Assembly: GCA_039707655.1 (NCBI GenBank)
Contig: CM077676.1
Span: 82,919,895-82,983,894 of the forward strand
Direction of reading: 5' to 3'
Source: Elymus sibiricus
Lineage: Eukaryota; Streptophyta; Magnoliopsida; Poales; Poaceae
DNA: 64,000 nt
Shown here in pieces: positions 1 through 11,094 of the stretch; the stretch's first letter is position 1, and the number at the start of each line of letters is the position of its first letter. Position numbers and translations under genes: made by a program. The notes below the pieces were generated by a model that saw nothing but the letters and a program-made list of their open reading frames with translations, was not told where the DNA came from and made no database searches.

Positions 1-104
1 CACCTCTGAGGTTCAAGCAACGACTAAACATTGTAATTCAGGGCAAAGGATATCCAGTCATGGTCACACCCAACATTAACTATACTCAATGCGTAAAAAT
101 GACA
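1..104 (-). mobile_element. 3' internal fragment of gypsy-type element G4 (left piece)
   Basis: Non-coding. It resembles the stretch at about 14530-14575 inside G1 (shared words include CAACATTAACTA and ATGACAATAGT). It continues on the far side of X1 at 3702, because the G1 copy reads straight across the point where X1 is inserted here. The window begins inside this element, so its 3' LTR is not in view. Confidence 0.6.
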
Positions 105-2224
105 ATAGTTGTGACGCCCCTGCTCGACCGTGCACTAATCATACACGCAAACGTGCACACTCGAGATCAGAGACTCACGGGAAGATATCACAACACAACT
201 CTAAACTCAAATTCAAACATAAAACTTCATATTACAAACCAGGGGTCACGAGGACCCGAATACATAAGTCATACACACAAATAATATCTGGGTACAGACG
301 TAGTTAGTCAAGTTTGCCTTAAGAAGGCTAGCACAAACAGCGACACTGATCGAAAAGGCGAAGGCCTCCTGCCTAGGGCCTCCGAACTACTCCTGGTCGG
401 CGGGCTCAACGTAGTAGTAGTAGCCTCCGGGGATCTCTTGCTCCTGGGCTCCGTCGTCTGAACGCAGCAACCGGGTATGGGGAAAAGATAGCAAAGCAAC
501 CGTGAGTACTCATCCAAAGTACTCGCAAGACTGACATCAGTTCTATACTAATTATGCATTGGTATCAAAGGAATGGGGCTATATCTTTGGACTAAACTGC
601 AAAAATGCCAGAACAGAGGGGAAGAGGCCTAGCCTATCGAAGACTAGCATCTTGAAGCAATCTTGCAGCATCAGGAGAGAGTAGAACAAGATAATATATA
701 ACAATCATATTTTAGTAATGCCCTGGGATTCTTCCTCGACTACCCCGCGAGAAAGTGATCCCGAGAGCAGTAGTAACAGTTTATCATTGAATCAGTATCC
801 ATTTATAATTGTAGCAGATCAGGATACAACTCCGAGCGTCCTGTTACCGTGGGCACGACTATTTGAATAGATAACTTCCCTGCAGGGGTGCACTACTGTT
901 ACCCAACACGCTCGATCACATCTGGCCAGACACACTTGCTGGGTAATGCCCGGCCTCGGGTGATCAACACGACGCAGTCCTACCTAGGCTCAGCAGAGAG
1001 GTCATCACGCCGGTCTAAATCCTAAGTGCGAAGGGGTCTTGGGCCATCGCCCTTTGCACTCCTGCACGTTACGTGGCTGGTCGGGGCCCAGCCGCGACAC
1101 TGAATACACCAGTGACGTAACCAGCCCACCCCAACGATCAGCCCGCATCTCTGAGCTGTGACGTCTGAAGAGCTTTCGGCTGATACATACGACGTAGAGG
1201 GTCCCATAACCATTATCCCACGTGGTGGTAGTGCGTATATGGCCAGCGGCCAACTCAGATCAAATACCCAAATCCGTTAGGCGTGTTTAGTAACTCGCAG
1301 AGACGATCAGGATCCCTGTCGCTCCGACTTGATATCACACGACTCGCGGGTGCTCTTGGAGCCGACCCATCTTTAATATTATTCCCTCGCGGGAACTCTT
1401 GGAGCCGGCCCGACTTGATCAGTTTAAAGTATTGCAATATGTAAACTATTCCGTGATCATCACCCAGAGTGATCACGACCCGATATCAAGCATGGCAAAC
1501 GGACAAGGGTGAAGGGCCACAGATGAATCAATAGCATAGCTAACTAAGCATCATGGGACAACATGTAGGTATCAATAGTGGGCGACGAAAACAGGCTATG
1601 CATCAGAATAGGAGCTATCAGAATAACAACAGAAGCAATTCTAATGCAAGCATAAGAGAGAAAGAGTGGGCGATATCTAGATGATCAAGGGGGTTTTGCT
1701 TGCCTGGAAGCTCAGCTGAAGGGGTCTGGTCGTCGGCGACGTAGTCGTACGCAGCAGTGTCGTCGGCAGTCTCGGGGTCTATCTGGAGAGAAGGAGGGGG
1801 AAGAAACAATAAATTCACGGAAAACAATGCAACAGGGATGCATGACATGTCAACATGCAGTGCTAGGGGTGTTCTAATGCAGCACTACGCAAGTTAGTCG
1901 GAGCGGGAAATTTTCCGGGAGTGTTCTCCGAGCTCCGGGTGATTATCGATATATTAAACCGGAGGGGACGGTTCCATGTTCAGTAGGTTAGAGGGGTGTG
2001 GCAGGTATGTGGGTGGCATATTCGGATTCGTCATATTTTTCTGATCGTTTTTCATATATAAATTATTTTCATCCGAGTTACGGTTTATTTAATATGATTT
2101 TTCAAAGTTTTAGTCATTTTCTGGAATTTTCTGGATTATTTTTATTTCGAAAAATATTAAATACAAATTGCTACGGGTACCCAGTGTGTGTACACAGCCA
2201 GAGCACATAGTGGCTGACAGGTGG

Positions 2225-2360
2225 GCCCAGTCAACTGCCCAGTCAACAGTTGACTGGGTCAACGTTGACTGGTCAAAGGGCCCAGTGGGACCCGCATGTC
2301 AGCCAGCCACAGTCACAGCCATGTGGGGCCGGTCAACGCTGACGTGGCAAGGTCAAAACT
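2225..2360. promoter_or_regulatory. Dense cluster of TTGAC/GTCAA words (W-box-like) in X1
   Basis: Eight TTGAC or GTCAA words lie within about 135 bp (near 2230, 2242, 2250, 2258, 2265, 2272, 2331 and 2351), in both orientations and partly overlapping as palindromes. TTGAC is the core bound by WRKY factors. X2 has a thinner equivalent around 31725-31830. Whether the words act as binding sites or are just a degenerate local repeat cannot be told from sequence. Confidence 0.4.
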
Positions 2361-2479
2361 GACAGTGGGGCCAGTGGGTATATTATTTAGTCTAATTGAT
2401 TTAGTTAGCCGGCTAATTAAACAGGCGGGACCCACTGGTCATACACCCAGGGGGCAATTAGGCCGGGGATAAGTGCCTA

Positions 2480-3240
2480 ATTACCCGGCCACGTCAGCCT
2501 GGCCGGGGTAAACCGCCGGCGGCGAGCCAGACGCGGTGGCGACGTCGGGGAACCGCTCTCCGGTGACCAAACGGACGACGGAGAGGTCCTGCGTGAAGCT
2601 GGTGCGCGCGCGCATCGCGTGGTGGCATCGGTTAGGGTCTGTGCGCAGCGCAGCATCGGCGGCGACGGCATCGGCAGCGGCCGGAGCAAGAGCTCGAGGG
2701 AATCGGGCCTACGGGACGCGCTCGAGCCAACGAAGAGGAGGGGAAGCTGCGGGAGCTCACATCGAGGCTAGTGGGGAGCTCAGGGGAGCTGGGGGTGGCC
2801 GGGATGGTGCGGATCGAGAGGCGGAGCTCCGGTGGCCGCAGTTGGGGAAGACGGCGATGGCGACGGTCCGCGGCGATCCAGCTCTCGGTGCTCGGCGTAG
2901 ACGAAGCAGGAGAAGGCGGCGGTCCTCCTGGACATGAGCAGGCGGCGCGGGGTGGCTCCTGGCCGCGCAACGACGACGAGACGATGAGGGTTGCGCTCGG
3001 CCGCCGTCCGAATCGAAACAGAGAGGGGGCGAGGAGGGGGATTAGAAGCTAGGGTTCGTCCGCGGGCGTCGGGAGGGGTCCTCATCCATCTCCAGAGTGC
3101 CCGGATGGTCGACGTGTGGAGATCGGCGTGGGAGTGGACGCGCGAGCTCCACGGCGACGCGGTGAGCAGTAGGTTGAAGACAACCGTTGCTGGGCTGGGC
3201 TCGAGTACTGTAGCACTGGGCCGGGTAAGTGCACAGTGCG
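2480..3240. other. GC- and CpG-rich block inside X1
   Basis: The block has a sharp compositional boundary on both sides: AT-rich DNA before 2200 and after 3240, strongly GC-rich between. It has many CpG, CGGCG and GGCGG words and contains overlapping ORFs on both strands. None resembles a known protein and none is conserved in the equivalent block of X2 (about 31980-32880), so I do not call a gene. It could be a captured exon or 5' UTR, or a CpG-rich U3/R promoter region. Confidence 0.5.
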
Positions 3241-3701
3241 GCTTTCTTTTAATATTTTTCTTTTTCTGTTTCAAACTTTGTTCACTGCTTTGCATTATTT
3301 TGAGCTACTAAATGAATTTTTTTTAATACGAAATTTTGCACATAAATACTAGACATCATCTCAGGGTTGCTCAAAAAGTTTCAGAGCATTTGGATTTGTT
3401 TAACTATTTTTAGAAATTGAAAAGGTAAAAATAATTGCTGTTGGTCCACTTTTATTGATGCTAGGGTCAATTTGGGAATTTAAATAATGTTGGTCTTATT
3501 TTTATAATAGCTTTATGATTATTTTCAATAACATGAACTATTTTGTTTAATTAATTGAAGAAGTTTTTATTTGACTTACATTTTAAATTTGAATTGAAGT
3601 TGGATTATTTCTTTAATTGCATTTTAATTATGATGATCATGATGACATGGCACAATAGGGGGAGATTACTTTAGTAATGACACTGGGGATGTTACAATAG
3701 T

Positions 3702-5862
3702 GCTCTCCAACTGGTGCTTAAATGAGAGGGTGATGACTCAACAATAAAAGTAAAATAACACAAAAGTAAATGGATAGGTATGCTTAAATGAGAGGGTGAT
3801 GACTCGCAGAGGGAAGCATGGATTTGCAGCGGTGCCAGAGCTCGAAACTTTAAAACAGAGATTAAAATAATTTGAGAGGTATGCTTTTCCTGTCAACATT
3901 ACGACCGAGCGTTTTCAATATCTTCCATGCTAAACACATTACAGACGGTTCCCAAGCGGAAAGGTAAAGTTTACCCCCCTCCACCATACCAACACAAGCC
4001 ATGGCTAGCCGAATCCACGGATGCCCTCCATACCAACAACTTTCCGGGGGAGTTTGTTTGCATTATATAATTTGATTTTGAGCATAGGACTGGGCATCCC
4101 AATTACCAGCCCCTCTCGTGCAATGACAAGTGAATAAACACTCATCTGAGAATAACCCGCTTAGCATGGAAGATACTGACCACCCCCCTGTCGTTCCATG
4201 AGCGGTATGGGCACACAAAGCAGATGTTCGTTTGAATGTTTAGAGGTGGCACATGCAAATTTACTTGGAACGGCAGAGTAATACCGCATATAGGTAGATA
4301 TAGTGGACTCATCTGGAACAACTTTGGGTTTAAGGATTTGGATGCACAAGCAGTATTCCCGCTTAGTACAGGCGAAGGCTAGCAAATAGATTGAGAAGCG
4401 ACCAGCTAGAGAGCGAAAACGGTCATAGACATGCATTGCGAATAATTAACATTGAACACGAACATGAGTAGGATATCAACACCCTGAACATAAATATCAC
4501 GGAGGCTATGTTGGTTTCGATTCAACTACATGTATGAACATGCGCCAAGTCAAGCCACTCGAAGTACTCAGAGGAGGATACCATGCTAACATACTACATC
4601 ACAACCATTTTAATGCATGTTGACACTCAAGATAAATCATTATCCACTCCTAGCTATTTAATCATGGCATGAGCAACTATAATCTCTAATTATCATCACA
4701 AACATGTTTACTCATAATAATGCTGAATCATGAATACTGAGCTAAACATATTTACAAAGACAAAAACAAGAAGGGTTCATACCAGCTTTTCTTTACCGCA
4801 ATCACTTCATCAAATATCGTCATTATTGCCTTTCACTTGCACGACCGAATGATATGAAAATAATAATAGTGCAAGAGTGCCGTGGACTAAGCTGGAATCT
4901 GTAAAAAATTATTCAAAGGAGAAGACAAGGTAATAGTGGCATCTTTGTTAGTTCAACAATAAAGCATATGAGAGCCACTCAACGTTTTCATCGTGGTCTT
5001 CTCCTTACGACGACTCAACGAAAGGAAAGAAATTCAGAGAAACACACTAAAATATTTTTGGAGTTTTTGGTTTTTCTGAAGAAAGCAAATTAACGGAGGA
5101 AAACAAAAAAAACGAGAAAGACTATTTACACGGGAAAGCTCCCAACAAGCAAAAGAAGAAACGAGAAATCTTTTTGGGTTTTCTTTTAATACTACGAATT
5201 AACTAAACAAGAAAGAAACTTCAACTAATTTTTTTTTTCTGATTTTCGGAGTTTTTCAAACACACAAGAAGAAAGCGAAAATAAAACTAATATGGATATA
5301 CAATGAAAAAGGATGAACACCGACAACTGGAATGAATGTGTGAGACATGAATGGAATGTCGGTGAGAAATACGTACTCCCCCAAGCTTAGGCTCTTGGCC
5401 TAAGTTGGTCTACGACCACGGGTCAAAATCAGCACCTCCTGGATAGTACTGAGGCTGCTGAGGATCCCACTAGTAAACGGCCTCCTGAGGCTCCCACTGA
5501 TAGATGGGATCCTGGTACGGCTCTGGCTCAGGTGCTGGCTCTGGTGCTTGGGGCTGGTCCAAGCCCAAATAAGCATAAATGTCCTCAGGCATGATGATAT
5601 ATCTGCCCTTGTGAATATCAAACAAAGTAGGCACAGGCAAAGTAATAATTTCACGAGTACCCTGACTGAACACCAAATTATATCTAAAACACACGTCTCC
5701 AGAATTAATAAAGTTATGCCCAACCATACTATCATAATCAAGATGCATAGTGGGTAAAAGCCTCTCTTCCCTCTCGTCGTGTCTAATAGGAATCTCAAAA
5801 TGTTTAGCGAGACGGGAAGCATAAATACCACCATAAATAACGCCCTTCGAACGGTTGGTGTG
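3702..5862 (-). mobile_element. Internal region of non-autonomous gypsy-type element G4
   Basis: Continuation of 1-104 after X1. Positions 3702-4460 align with the 3' non-coding region of G1 (14576-15300; shared words CAATATCTTCCATGCTA and CATGGCTAGCCG). Positions 4460-5370 are AT-rich non-coding DNA. A polypurine-tract-like word, CTCCCCCAAGCTTAGG, lies at about 5376 (purine-rich on the minus strand), just downstream of the stop of the ORF at 5470. The right end is cut by the LTR fragment that begins at 5863. No LTR or PBS of this element is in view. Confidence 0.65.
5470..5862 (-). pseudogene. C-terminal part of a gag-like ORF of G4, cut by an LTR
   Basis: An open minus-strand frame of about 130 codons ends at 5470. 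Its apparent start codon lies inside the adjoining LTR (5863 onward), so the native N-terminus is missing. Visible residues include YGGIYASRLAKHFEIPIR and DSMVGHNF, then a Pro/Glu-rich tail with repeated PEPEP. This looks like the C-terminal part of an ORF1/gag-type protein of an Athila-like non-autonomous retroelement. That assignment rests on general resemblance only. There is no catalytic motif, zinc knuckle or protease signature. It is followed 80-95 bp downstream by a polypurine-tract-like motif, as in related elements here. Confidence 0.5.
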
Positions 5863-6257
5863 TGATGACCCACAAGTATAGGGGATCAATCGTAGTCCTT
5901 TCGATAAGTAAGAGTGTCAAACCCAACGAGGAGCAGAAGGAAATGACAAGCGGTTTTCAATAAGGTATTCTCTGCAAGTACTGCAAGTAGCGGTAACAGG
6001 TAGTTTTGATAGCAAGATAATTCGTAATAAGTAACAAGTGTAATAAAGTGCAGCAAGGTGGCCCAATCCTTTTTATAGCAAAGGACAAGCCGGAACTAAC
6101 TCTTATAATAAGCAAAATGTTCTCGAGGACACATGGGAATTTCATCTAGTCACTTTCATCATGTTTGTTTGATTCACGTTCGCTACTTTGATAATTTGAT
6201 ATGTGGGTGGACCGGTGCTTGGGTGCTGTTCTTACTCGAACAAGCCTCTCACTTATG
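5863..6257 (-). mobile_element. Truncated gypsy-type LTR fragment
   Basis: It begins TGATGACCCACAAGTATAGG, the typical outer end of TGATA...TATCA LTRs, and continues with the GTAAGAGTGTC and AACCCAACGAGGAGC words shared with the G1 LTR. The other LTR end (GACGTATCA in the other copies) is absent. At about 6257 the sequence changes to G3 3' internal DNA with no LTR border. It does not match the G3 5' LTR at 36725, so it is probably not G3's partner. Confidence 0.65.
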
Positions 6258-7440
6258 GAGCAAAAGTTTTAGTCGGACACATAGAAAGATAGGGGCTTAT
6301 AATTTCGCCTCCCAACATATTTACCTCAAGGGTAATGTTAACAATAATAACTCATGATCACCTACATCCAACTGGATATATATACTTGGATCAATCCCCA
6401 CCACATGATGCTTGCCAAAATAAAAATGGAATAGAGGAGAATACTATTGACTCTTGCATGAAAGTAAATACATAAAGTAAAAGATAGGCCCTTCGCAGAG
6501 GGAAGCAGAGGTTGTCATGCGCTTTTTGTTTTTGGATGTGCAAGCCCTTAATGTAAAGGAACGCCACTTTATATTGCCCCTTGTGATAGCGACCTTTATT
6601 ATGCAGTCTGTCGCTTTTATTACTCCACCATCACAAGATCGTACAAAGCTTATTTTCCCTTACAATAAAAGTTCATACATGGTTAGGAGCAATTTTTATT
6701 GCTTTGCACCGATGACAACTTACTTGAAGGATTTTATTGAATCCATAGGTAGATATAGTGGACTCTCGTGGCATGAAACTGGGTTTAAGGGTATTTGGAT
6801 GCACACGTAGTATCTCTACTTAGTGCGGAATTTTGGCTAGCAAAAGATAGGGGGCAAGCACCACATGTTAGAGGATCCAAAACAATATAACTTCTATGTG
6901 AATATAAGCAAACATAACTCATTATGTTGTCTTCCTTGTCCAACGTCGACTAATTGACATAGAATATTTGATGGGGGCTCACAATCATAAAAGATGTCCA
7001 AGATAGTGTATTTATATGTGAGACCTCTCTTCCTTTATTACTTTTTCATGAATTGCTACAATGACCAATGCTATGTTTGTCAACTTCCAACAAGTTTTAT
7101 CAATTATACTTCTTTTATGTGAAGTCATCACTCCCCATGGGATTAGCATATGATCTTACTTTTTATTCTTTATTTATTTCTAAGATTGGATCATCAAAAG
7201 CAAAACACTCAACTCCAACTACTCTTTATTATATAACTTTCACACACGATTATATAGATAGATAGATCACAAAGCAAGCACTCGAAACTAAATCATACTA
7301 AAACTTTATTCTTCTAAATCATGAAATAACTAAGGATCGAACTAAGATAGATAATGATGATAAAAAGTGATGATGATACGATACCGGGGCACCTCCCCCA
7401 AGCTTGGCACAAGCCAAGGGTGGTGCCCATACCCATGTAC

Positions 7441-7866
7441 TCAAGTCTCCTTCTTGGGTGATGGTGGTGATGAAGTGGTGGGCTTGTCCTTCAGCTTCAG
7501 CAAGTACTCCAGATTACAATTGATCCTTCGAAGGGCACAATTTTGTTCTTCCAACATAATAACTTCATGAGTGAGCGACGTATTCTAGGCACAAATTGCT
7601 TCAACATCCCTTAATGCATTAATTTCAGATAAAGAAATGTTATGCTGAAGAGTTTGCAATATATCTCCCTTTTCTGTAGGTTCCTTCTTGTGCATGGCTT
7701 GATCTTCTTCTCCTTGAATCCGGTCCTCCACGACCTTTCCGGGTTCCTCCTCCATAGCAGTATCCTCCTCTCTAAACGACCACTCATAATATACTTCGCT
7801 GAAAGGACGTTTACCGGGTGAAGGTTGAACAATCCGGTGCTTGGTGCGGAGTCTTCGGGGAGCCAT
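7441..7866 (-). pseudogene. Small accessory ORF of G3 downstream of pol
   Basis: The frame begins with ATG at 7866 and is open to a TGA at 7441-7443, except for one in-frame TAG at 7585-7587. It would be about 141 codons. The N-terminus is basic (MAPRRLRTKHR), the middle is acidic, and the end holds a heptad-like Leu/Ile/Glu stretch suggesting a short coiled coil. No transmembrane segment or signal peptide is visible, so I do not call it env-like. It has its own upstream region: a TATATATA box 85 bp before the ATG and a GGCGCGCC stem-loop before that. Function unknown. The position after integrase corresponds to the extra-ORF region of Athila-lineage elements. Confidence 0.5.
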
Positions 7867-7949
7867 GGCGATCTAGATCTGTCAAAAAAATAGCCCGAAA
7901 CAAGAACAGAGAAGAAACTTGCGATGCGGTGGTCAAAACACCCGTGAGT

Positions 7950-7957
7950 ATATATAA
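7950..7957 (-). promoter_or_regulatory. TATA box candidate for the G3 accessory ORF
   Basis: TATATATA lies 85 nt upstream of the ATG at 7866 on the minus strand. The spacing would allow a start site about 30 nt downstream and a leader of about 50 nt. No pol coding overlaps it (integrase stops at 8205), which supports an internal promoter. Inferred from spacing only. Confidence 0.4.
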
Positions 7958-8012
7958 TGAATTTTTTTGTGAAGAACAAGTAATATGGAAGAAAAACGGA
8001 GTCAGGAAAGTC

Positions 8013-8088
8013 CACGAGGGAGCCACAAGCCTGGTAGGCGCGCCCCGCGGGGTAGGGCGCGCCCCCCAGGCTTGTCGCCTCCTCGTGC
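8013..8088. repeat. GGCGCGCC stem-loop upstream of the accessory ORF
   Basis: The left arm CACGAGG...CACAAGCCTGG pairs with the right arm CCAGGCTTGTCGCC...CTCGTG, with few mismatches. Two GGCGCGCC palindromes sit between the arms. The same architecture, with nearly the same arms, occurs in the G2 LTRs near 40690-40745 and 57295-57385. A related one lies in the G1 LTRs near 13930-13990 and 30545-30610. Confidence 0.65.
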
Positions 8089-8204
8089 ACTTTTCGGACT
8101 GTTTATTATTTTCCTAATTTTTTATATATTCCAAAACGGACAGAAAGTACTTTTATGGAAGTTTTGGAGTCGGTTTACTTACCGTACCACATACCTACTC
8201 CTTT

Positions 8205-9660
8205 TCAGGATTCTGGAGCGTTCCGGAAGGTTTCCTCTATGTGCTCTTCCGGTGTCATTGTTTGAATAATATTAGTTTCAACATTAATGGGCGTACCTGA
8301 GATATAATGTTTAATTCTTTGCCCATTAACCACTCTCGGATTATTGCCTTCGGAGTTGTTTATTTTGATGGCTCCGGAGCGATAAACTTCTTTGATGATG
8401 TATGGGCCTTCCCATTTAGAGAGAAGTTTTCCTGCAAAAAATCTTAAACGAGAATTGTATAATAGAACATGATCACCTACTTTGAATTCCCATTTTTGAA
8501 TTCTCTTATCATGCCATCTTTTAACTTTTTCTTTAAACAACTTGGCATTTTCATAAGCTTGGGTTCTCCATTCATCTAAAGAACTAATATCAAATAACCT
8601 CTTTTCACCGGCAAGTTTAAAATCATAGTTAAGTTCTTTAATTGCCCAATATGCTTTATGTTCTAACTCAAGAGGTAAATGACATGCTTTTCCATAAACC
8701 ATTTTATATGGGGACACACCCATAGGATTTTTATAAGCAGTTCTGTAAGCCCATAATGCATCATCAAGTTTCTTAGACCAATTCTTTCTAGATCTATTAA
8801 CAGTATTTTGCGAAATCAATTTTATTTCTCTATTAGTTAATTCAACTTGACCACTTGACTGAGGATGATAAGGAGACACAATTCTATGATTGACATCATA
8901 TTTAGTAAGCAATTTACGGAAAGCACCATGAATAAAATGTGAACCACCATCAGTCAATAAATATCTAGGGACTCCAAACCTCGGAAATATAACTTCTTTA
9001 AGCATTTTAATGGAAGTGTTATGATCAGCACAACTAGTTGGAATAGCTTCTACCCACATAGTAACGTAATCAACAACAACTAGAATATGAGTATACCCAT
9101 TGGATTTAGGGAAAGGTGCCATATAATCAAAACCCCAAACATCAAATGGTTCAATAACAAGTGAATAATTCATAGGCATTTCCTGGCGTCTACCAACATT
9201 ACCAATTCTTTGACATTCATCACAAGAAAGGACAAACTTACGTGCATCTTTGAAAAGAGTAGGCCAATAAAAACCAGATTGTAATACCTTGTGTGCAGTT
9301 CTATCTCCCGCATGGTGTCCTCCATATGCCTCGGAGTGACACTTACGTAGGATTTGTTCCTGTTCATGCTCAGGTACACAACGTCTAATAATACCATCTA
9401 CTCCTTTATATAAGTGTGGGTCATCCCAAAAGTAATGTCTTAAATCAAAGAAGAACTTTTTCTTTTGTTGGTATGTGAAACTAGGTGGTATATATTTAGC
9501 AACAATGTAATTAGCATAGTCTGCATACCAAGGAGTATTACGAGAAGCATTTATGACAGCTAATTGCTCATCAGGAAAATCATCATTAATAGGAAGTGGG
9601 TCATCAAGAACATTTTCCATTCTAGACAAATTATCAGCTACGGGATTCTCAGCCCTTTCT
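8205..9660 (-). pseudogene. Integrase region of G3 pol (Athila-like gypsy)
   Basis: The minus-strand frame is open from about 9660 to its stop at 8205 and covers the C-terminal half of pol. In order it has an HHCC zinc finger (HSEAYGGHH ... CDECQRIG) and a DD35E integrase core. The first Asp is in WGFDYMAPF, the second in LLTDGGSHF and the Glu in [11 protein letters not shown] count 35 residues between the last two. A C-terminal GPY/F-like segment ([10 protein letters not shown]) follows. [16 protein letters not shown] is typical of Athila-lineage elements, and no chromodomain follows. Integrase would insert the cDNA in the nucleus. The frame is disconnected from RNase H by an upstream frameshift near 9660, so it cannot be made as part of a normal polyprotein. 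Confidence 0.88.
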
Positions 9661-11094
9661 ATCAACAATATGCAAATCAAATTCTTGTAGCAAAAGAACC
9701 CACCTAATAAGTCTAGGTTTAGCATCTTTCTTTTCCATAAGATATTTAATAGCAGCATGATCAGTGTGAATAGTAACTTTGGAATCAACAATGTAAGATC
9801 TGAATTTATCACACGCAAACACAACTGCTAATTTTTTTCAGTAGTAGCATAATTTCTTTGAGCACTGTCTAGAGTTTTACTAGCATAATGGATACCATTT
9901 AATTTCTTATCAACTCTTTGTCCTAGAACAGCACCAACAGCATAATCACTAACATCACACATAATTTCAAAGGGTAGGTTCCAATCAGGTGGTTGAACAA
10001 TAGGTGCAGAAATTAAGGCTTTCTTAAGTATTTCAAAGGCTTCTACACAATCATCATCAAAAACAAATGGAACATCTTTTTGCAAGAGATTAGTAAGAGG
10101 CCTAGAAATTTTAGAGAAGTCTTTTATAAACCTTCTATAGAAACCAGCATGACCAAGGAAACTTCTTATACCTTTGATATCTTTAGGACATGGCATTTTC
10201 TCAATAGCATCAACTTTAGCTTTATCAACTTCAATACCTCTTTCAGAAATTTTATGCCCAAGAACTATACCTTCATCCACCATAAAGTGGCACTTCTCCC
10301 AATTCAAGACAAGATTAGTTTCTTCACATCTCTGCAAAACTCGATCAAGGTTGCTCAAGCAATCATCAAAAGAAGTTCCGTATACGGAGAAATCATCCAT
10401 GAAAACCTCAACAATCTTAACACAAAAGTCAGAGAATATAGCAGTCATACATCTTTGAAAAGTAGCAGGTGCATTACATAAACCAAAAGGCATACGACGA
10501 TAAGCATAAGTTCCAAAAGGACAAGTAAAGGTGGTTTTCTCTTGATCTTCAGGTGAAACAGGTATTTGAGAGAAACCAGAATAACCATCTAGGAAACAAA
10601 AGCGTGTATGCTTGGATAATCTTTATAACATTTGATCAATAAAAGGCAAGGCGTAATGATCTTTCCTAGTAGCTTTATTTAATTTCCTGAAATCAATTAC
10701 CATCCTATAACCAGTTACAATTCTTTGTGGGATAAGTTCATTTTTGTCATTAGGAACAATGGTAATACCTCCTTTCCTAGGAACACAATGAATAGGACTT
10801 ACCCATCTACTATCAGCTATGGGATAAATTATACCTGCCTCCAGAAGCTTTAATATTTCAGTTCTTACCACATCCTTCATTCTAGGATTCAGCCTTCTTT
10901 GATGATCAACAACGGGTTTAGCGTCTGGCTCCATATGAATTTTATGCTGACACAAAGTGGGACTAATGCCCTTAAGATCATTGAGAGTATATCCAATAGC
11001 AGCCCGGTGCTTCTTTACAGTTTTAAGTAATCTCTTTTCTTCATGCTCTGAAAGGTTAGCACAAAAACTAATTGGAGCATTGGAGGAGTCACAT
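9661..11094 (-). pseudogene. Reverse transcriptase and RNase H region of G3 pol, broken
   Basis: The RT fingers and palm begin near 11094 (HKIHMEPDAKPVVDHQRRL, then VIDFRKLNKAT). The catalytic box is VFMDDFSVY and the thumb/RNase H linker contains GVVLG-type words (IVLGHKISERGIEVD). RNase H starts around CDVSDYAVGAVLGQ. Breaks seen: an in-frame TAA at about 10620-10622 just after FIDQML, then a frameshift near 9828 in an A-run after NYATTEKN, then another before 9660. The sequence between 9660 and 9828 encodes RNase H residues in a different frame from both neighbours. The upstream end touches X2 at 11095. Protease and gag resume at 35326 and beyond. Confidence 0.88.

Larger units (their letters stand above)
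110..3696. mobile_element. Large solo-LTR-like element X1 (3.59 kb)
   Basis: The element starts TGTGACGCCCC and ends GGGGATGTTACA, so it has TG...CA ends and an imperfect 11-12 bp terminal inverted repeat. A perfect 5-bp duplication, ATAGT, lies at 105-109 and 3697-3701, and the uninterrupted site is preserved at about 14570 in G1. These are hallmarks of integrase-mediated insertion. There is no PBS, internal coding region or second copy of the ends, so it is best read as a solo LTR of a large-LTR family (LARD-like, possibly of Sukkula type). A non-autonomous element without separate LTRs is the alternative. The family also occurs as X2 (11095-33338). ORFs in it are short, overlapping and not shared with X2. 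Strand is undetermined. Confidence 0.75.
6258..11094 (-). mobile_element. Left (3') part of decayed Athila-like gypsy element G3
   Basis: Minus-strand internal region reading RT (about 11094), RNase H, integrase (stop at 8205), accessory ORF (7866-7441), polypurine-like CTCCCCCAAGCTTGGC at about 7388, and AT-rich 3' non-coding DNA to 6258. The 5' half (gag-protease, PBS, 5' LTR) lies at 33339-37824. The two halves were parted by X2, whose CACAT duplication lies at 11090-11094 and 33339-33343. The 3' LTR has been lost at the 6257 junction. Positions 6258-7440 hold no gene that I can support. Confidence 0.8.

Noticed and set aside
2536..3311. Several GC-rich ORFs in X1 on both strands (up to 171 aa)
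   Set aside because: Compositional ORFs; the matching block of X2 does not keep them, and no domain is visible.
5400..5873. 157-aa alternative-frame ORF over the G4 gag-like ORF
   Set aside because: The overlapping frame ending at 5470 has the more protein-like composition and ends just before the polypurine motif; the 157-aa frame looks like a shadow.
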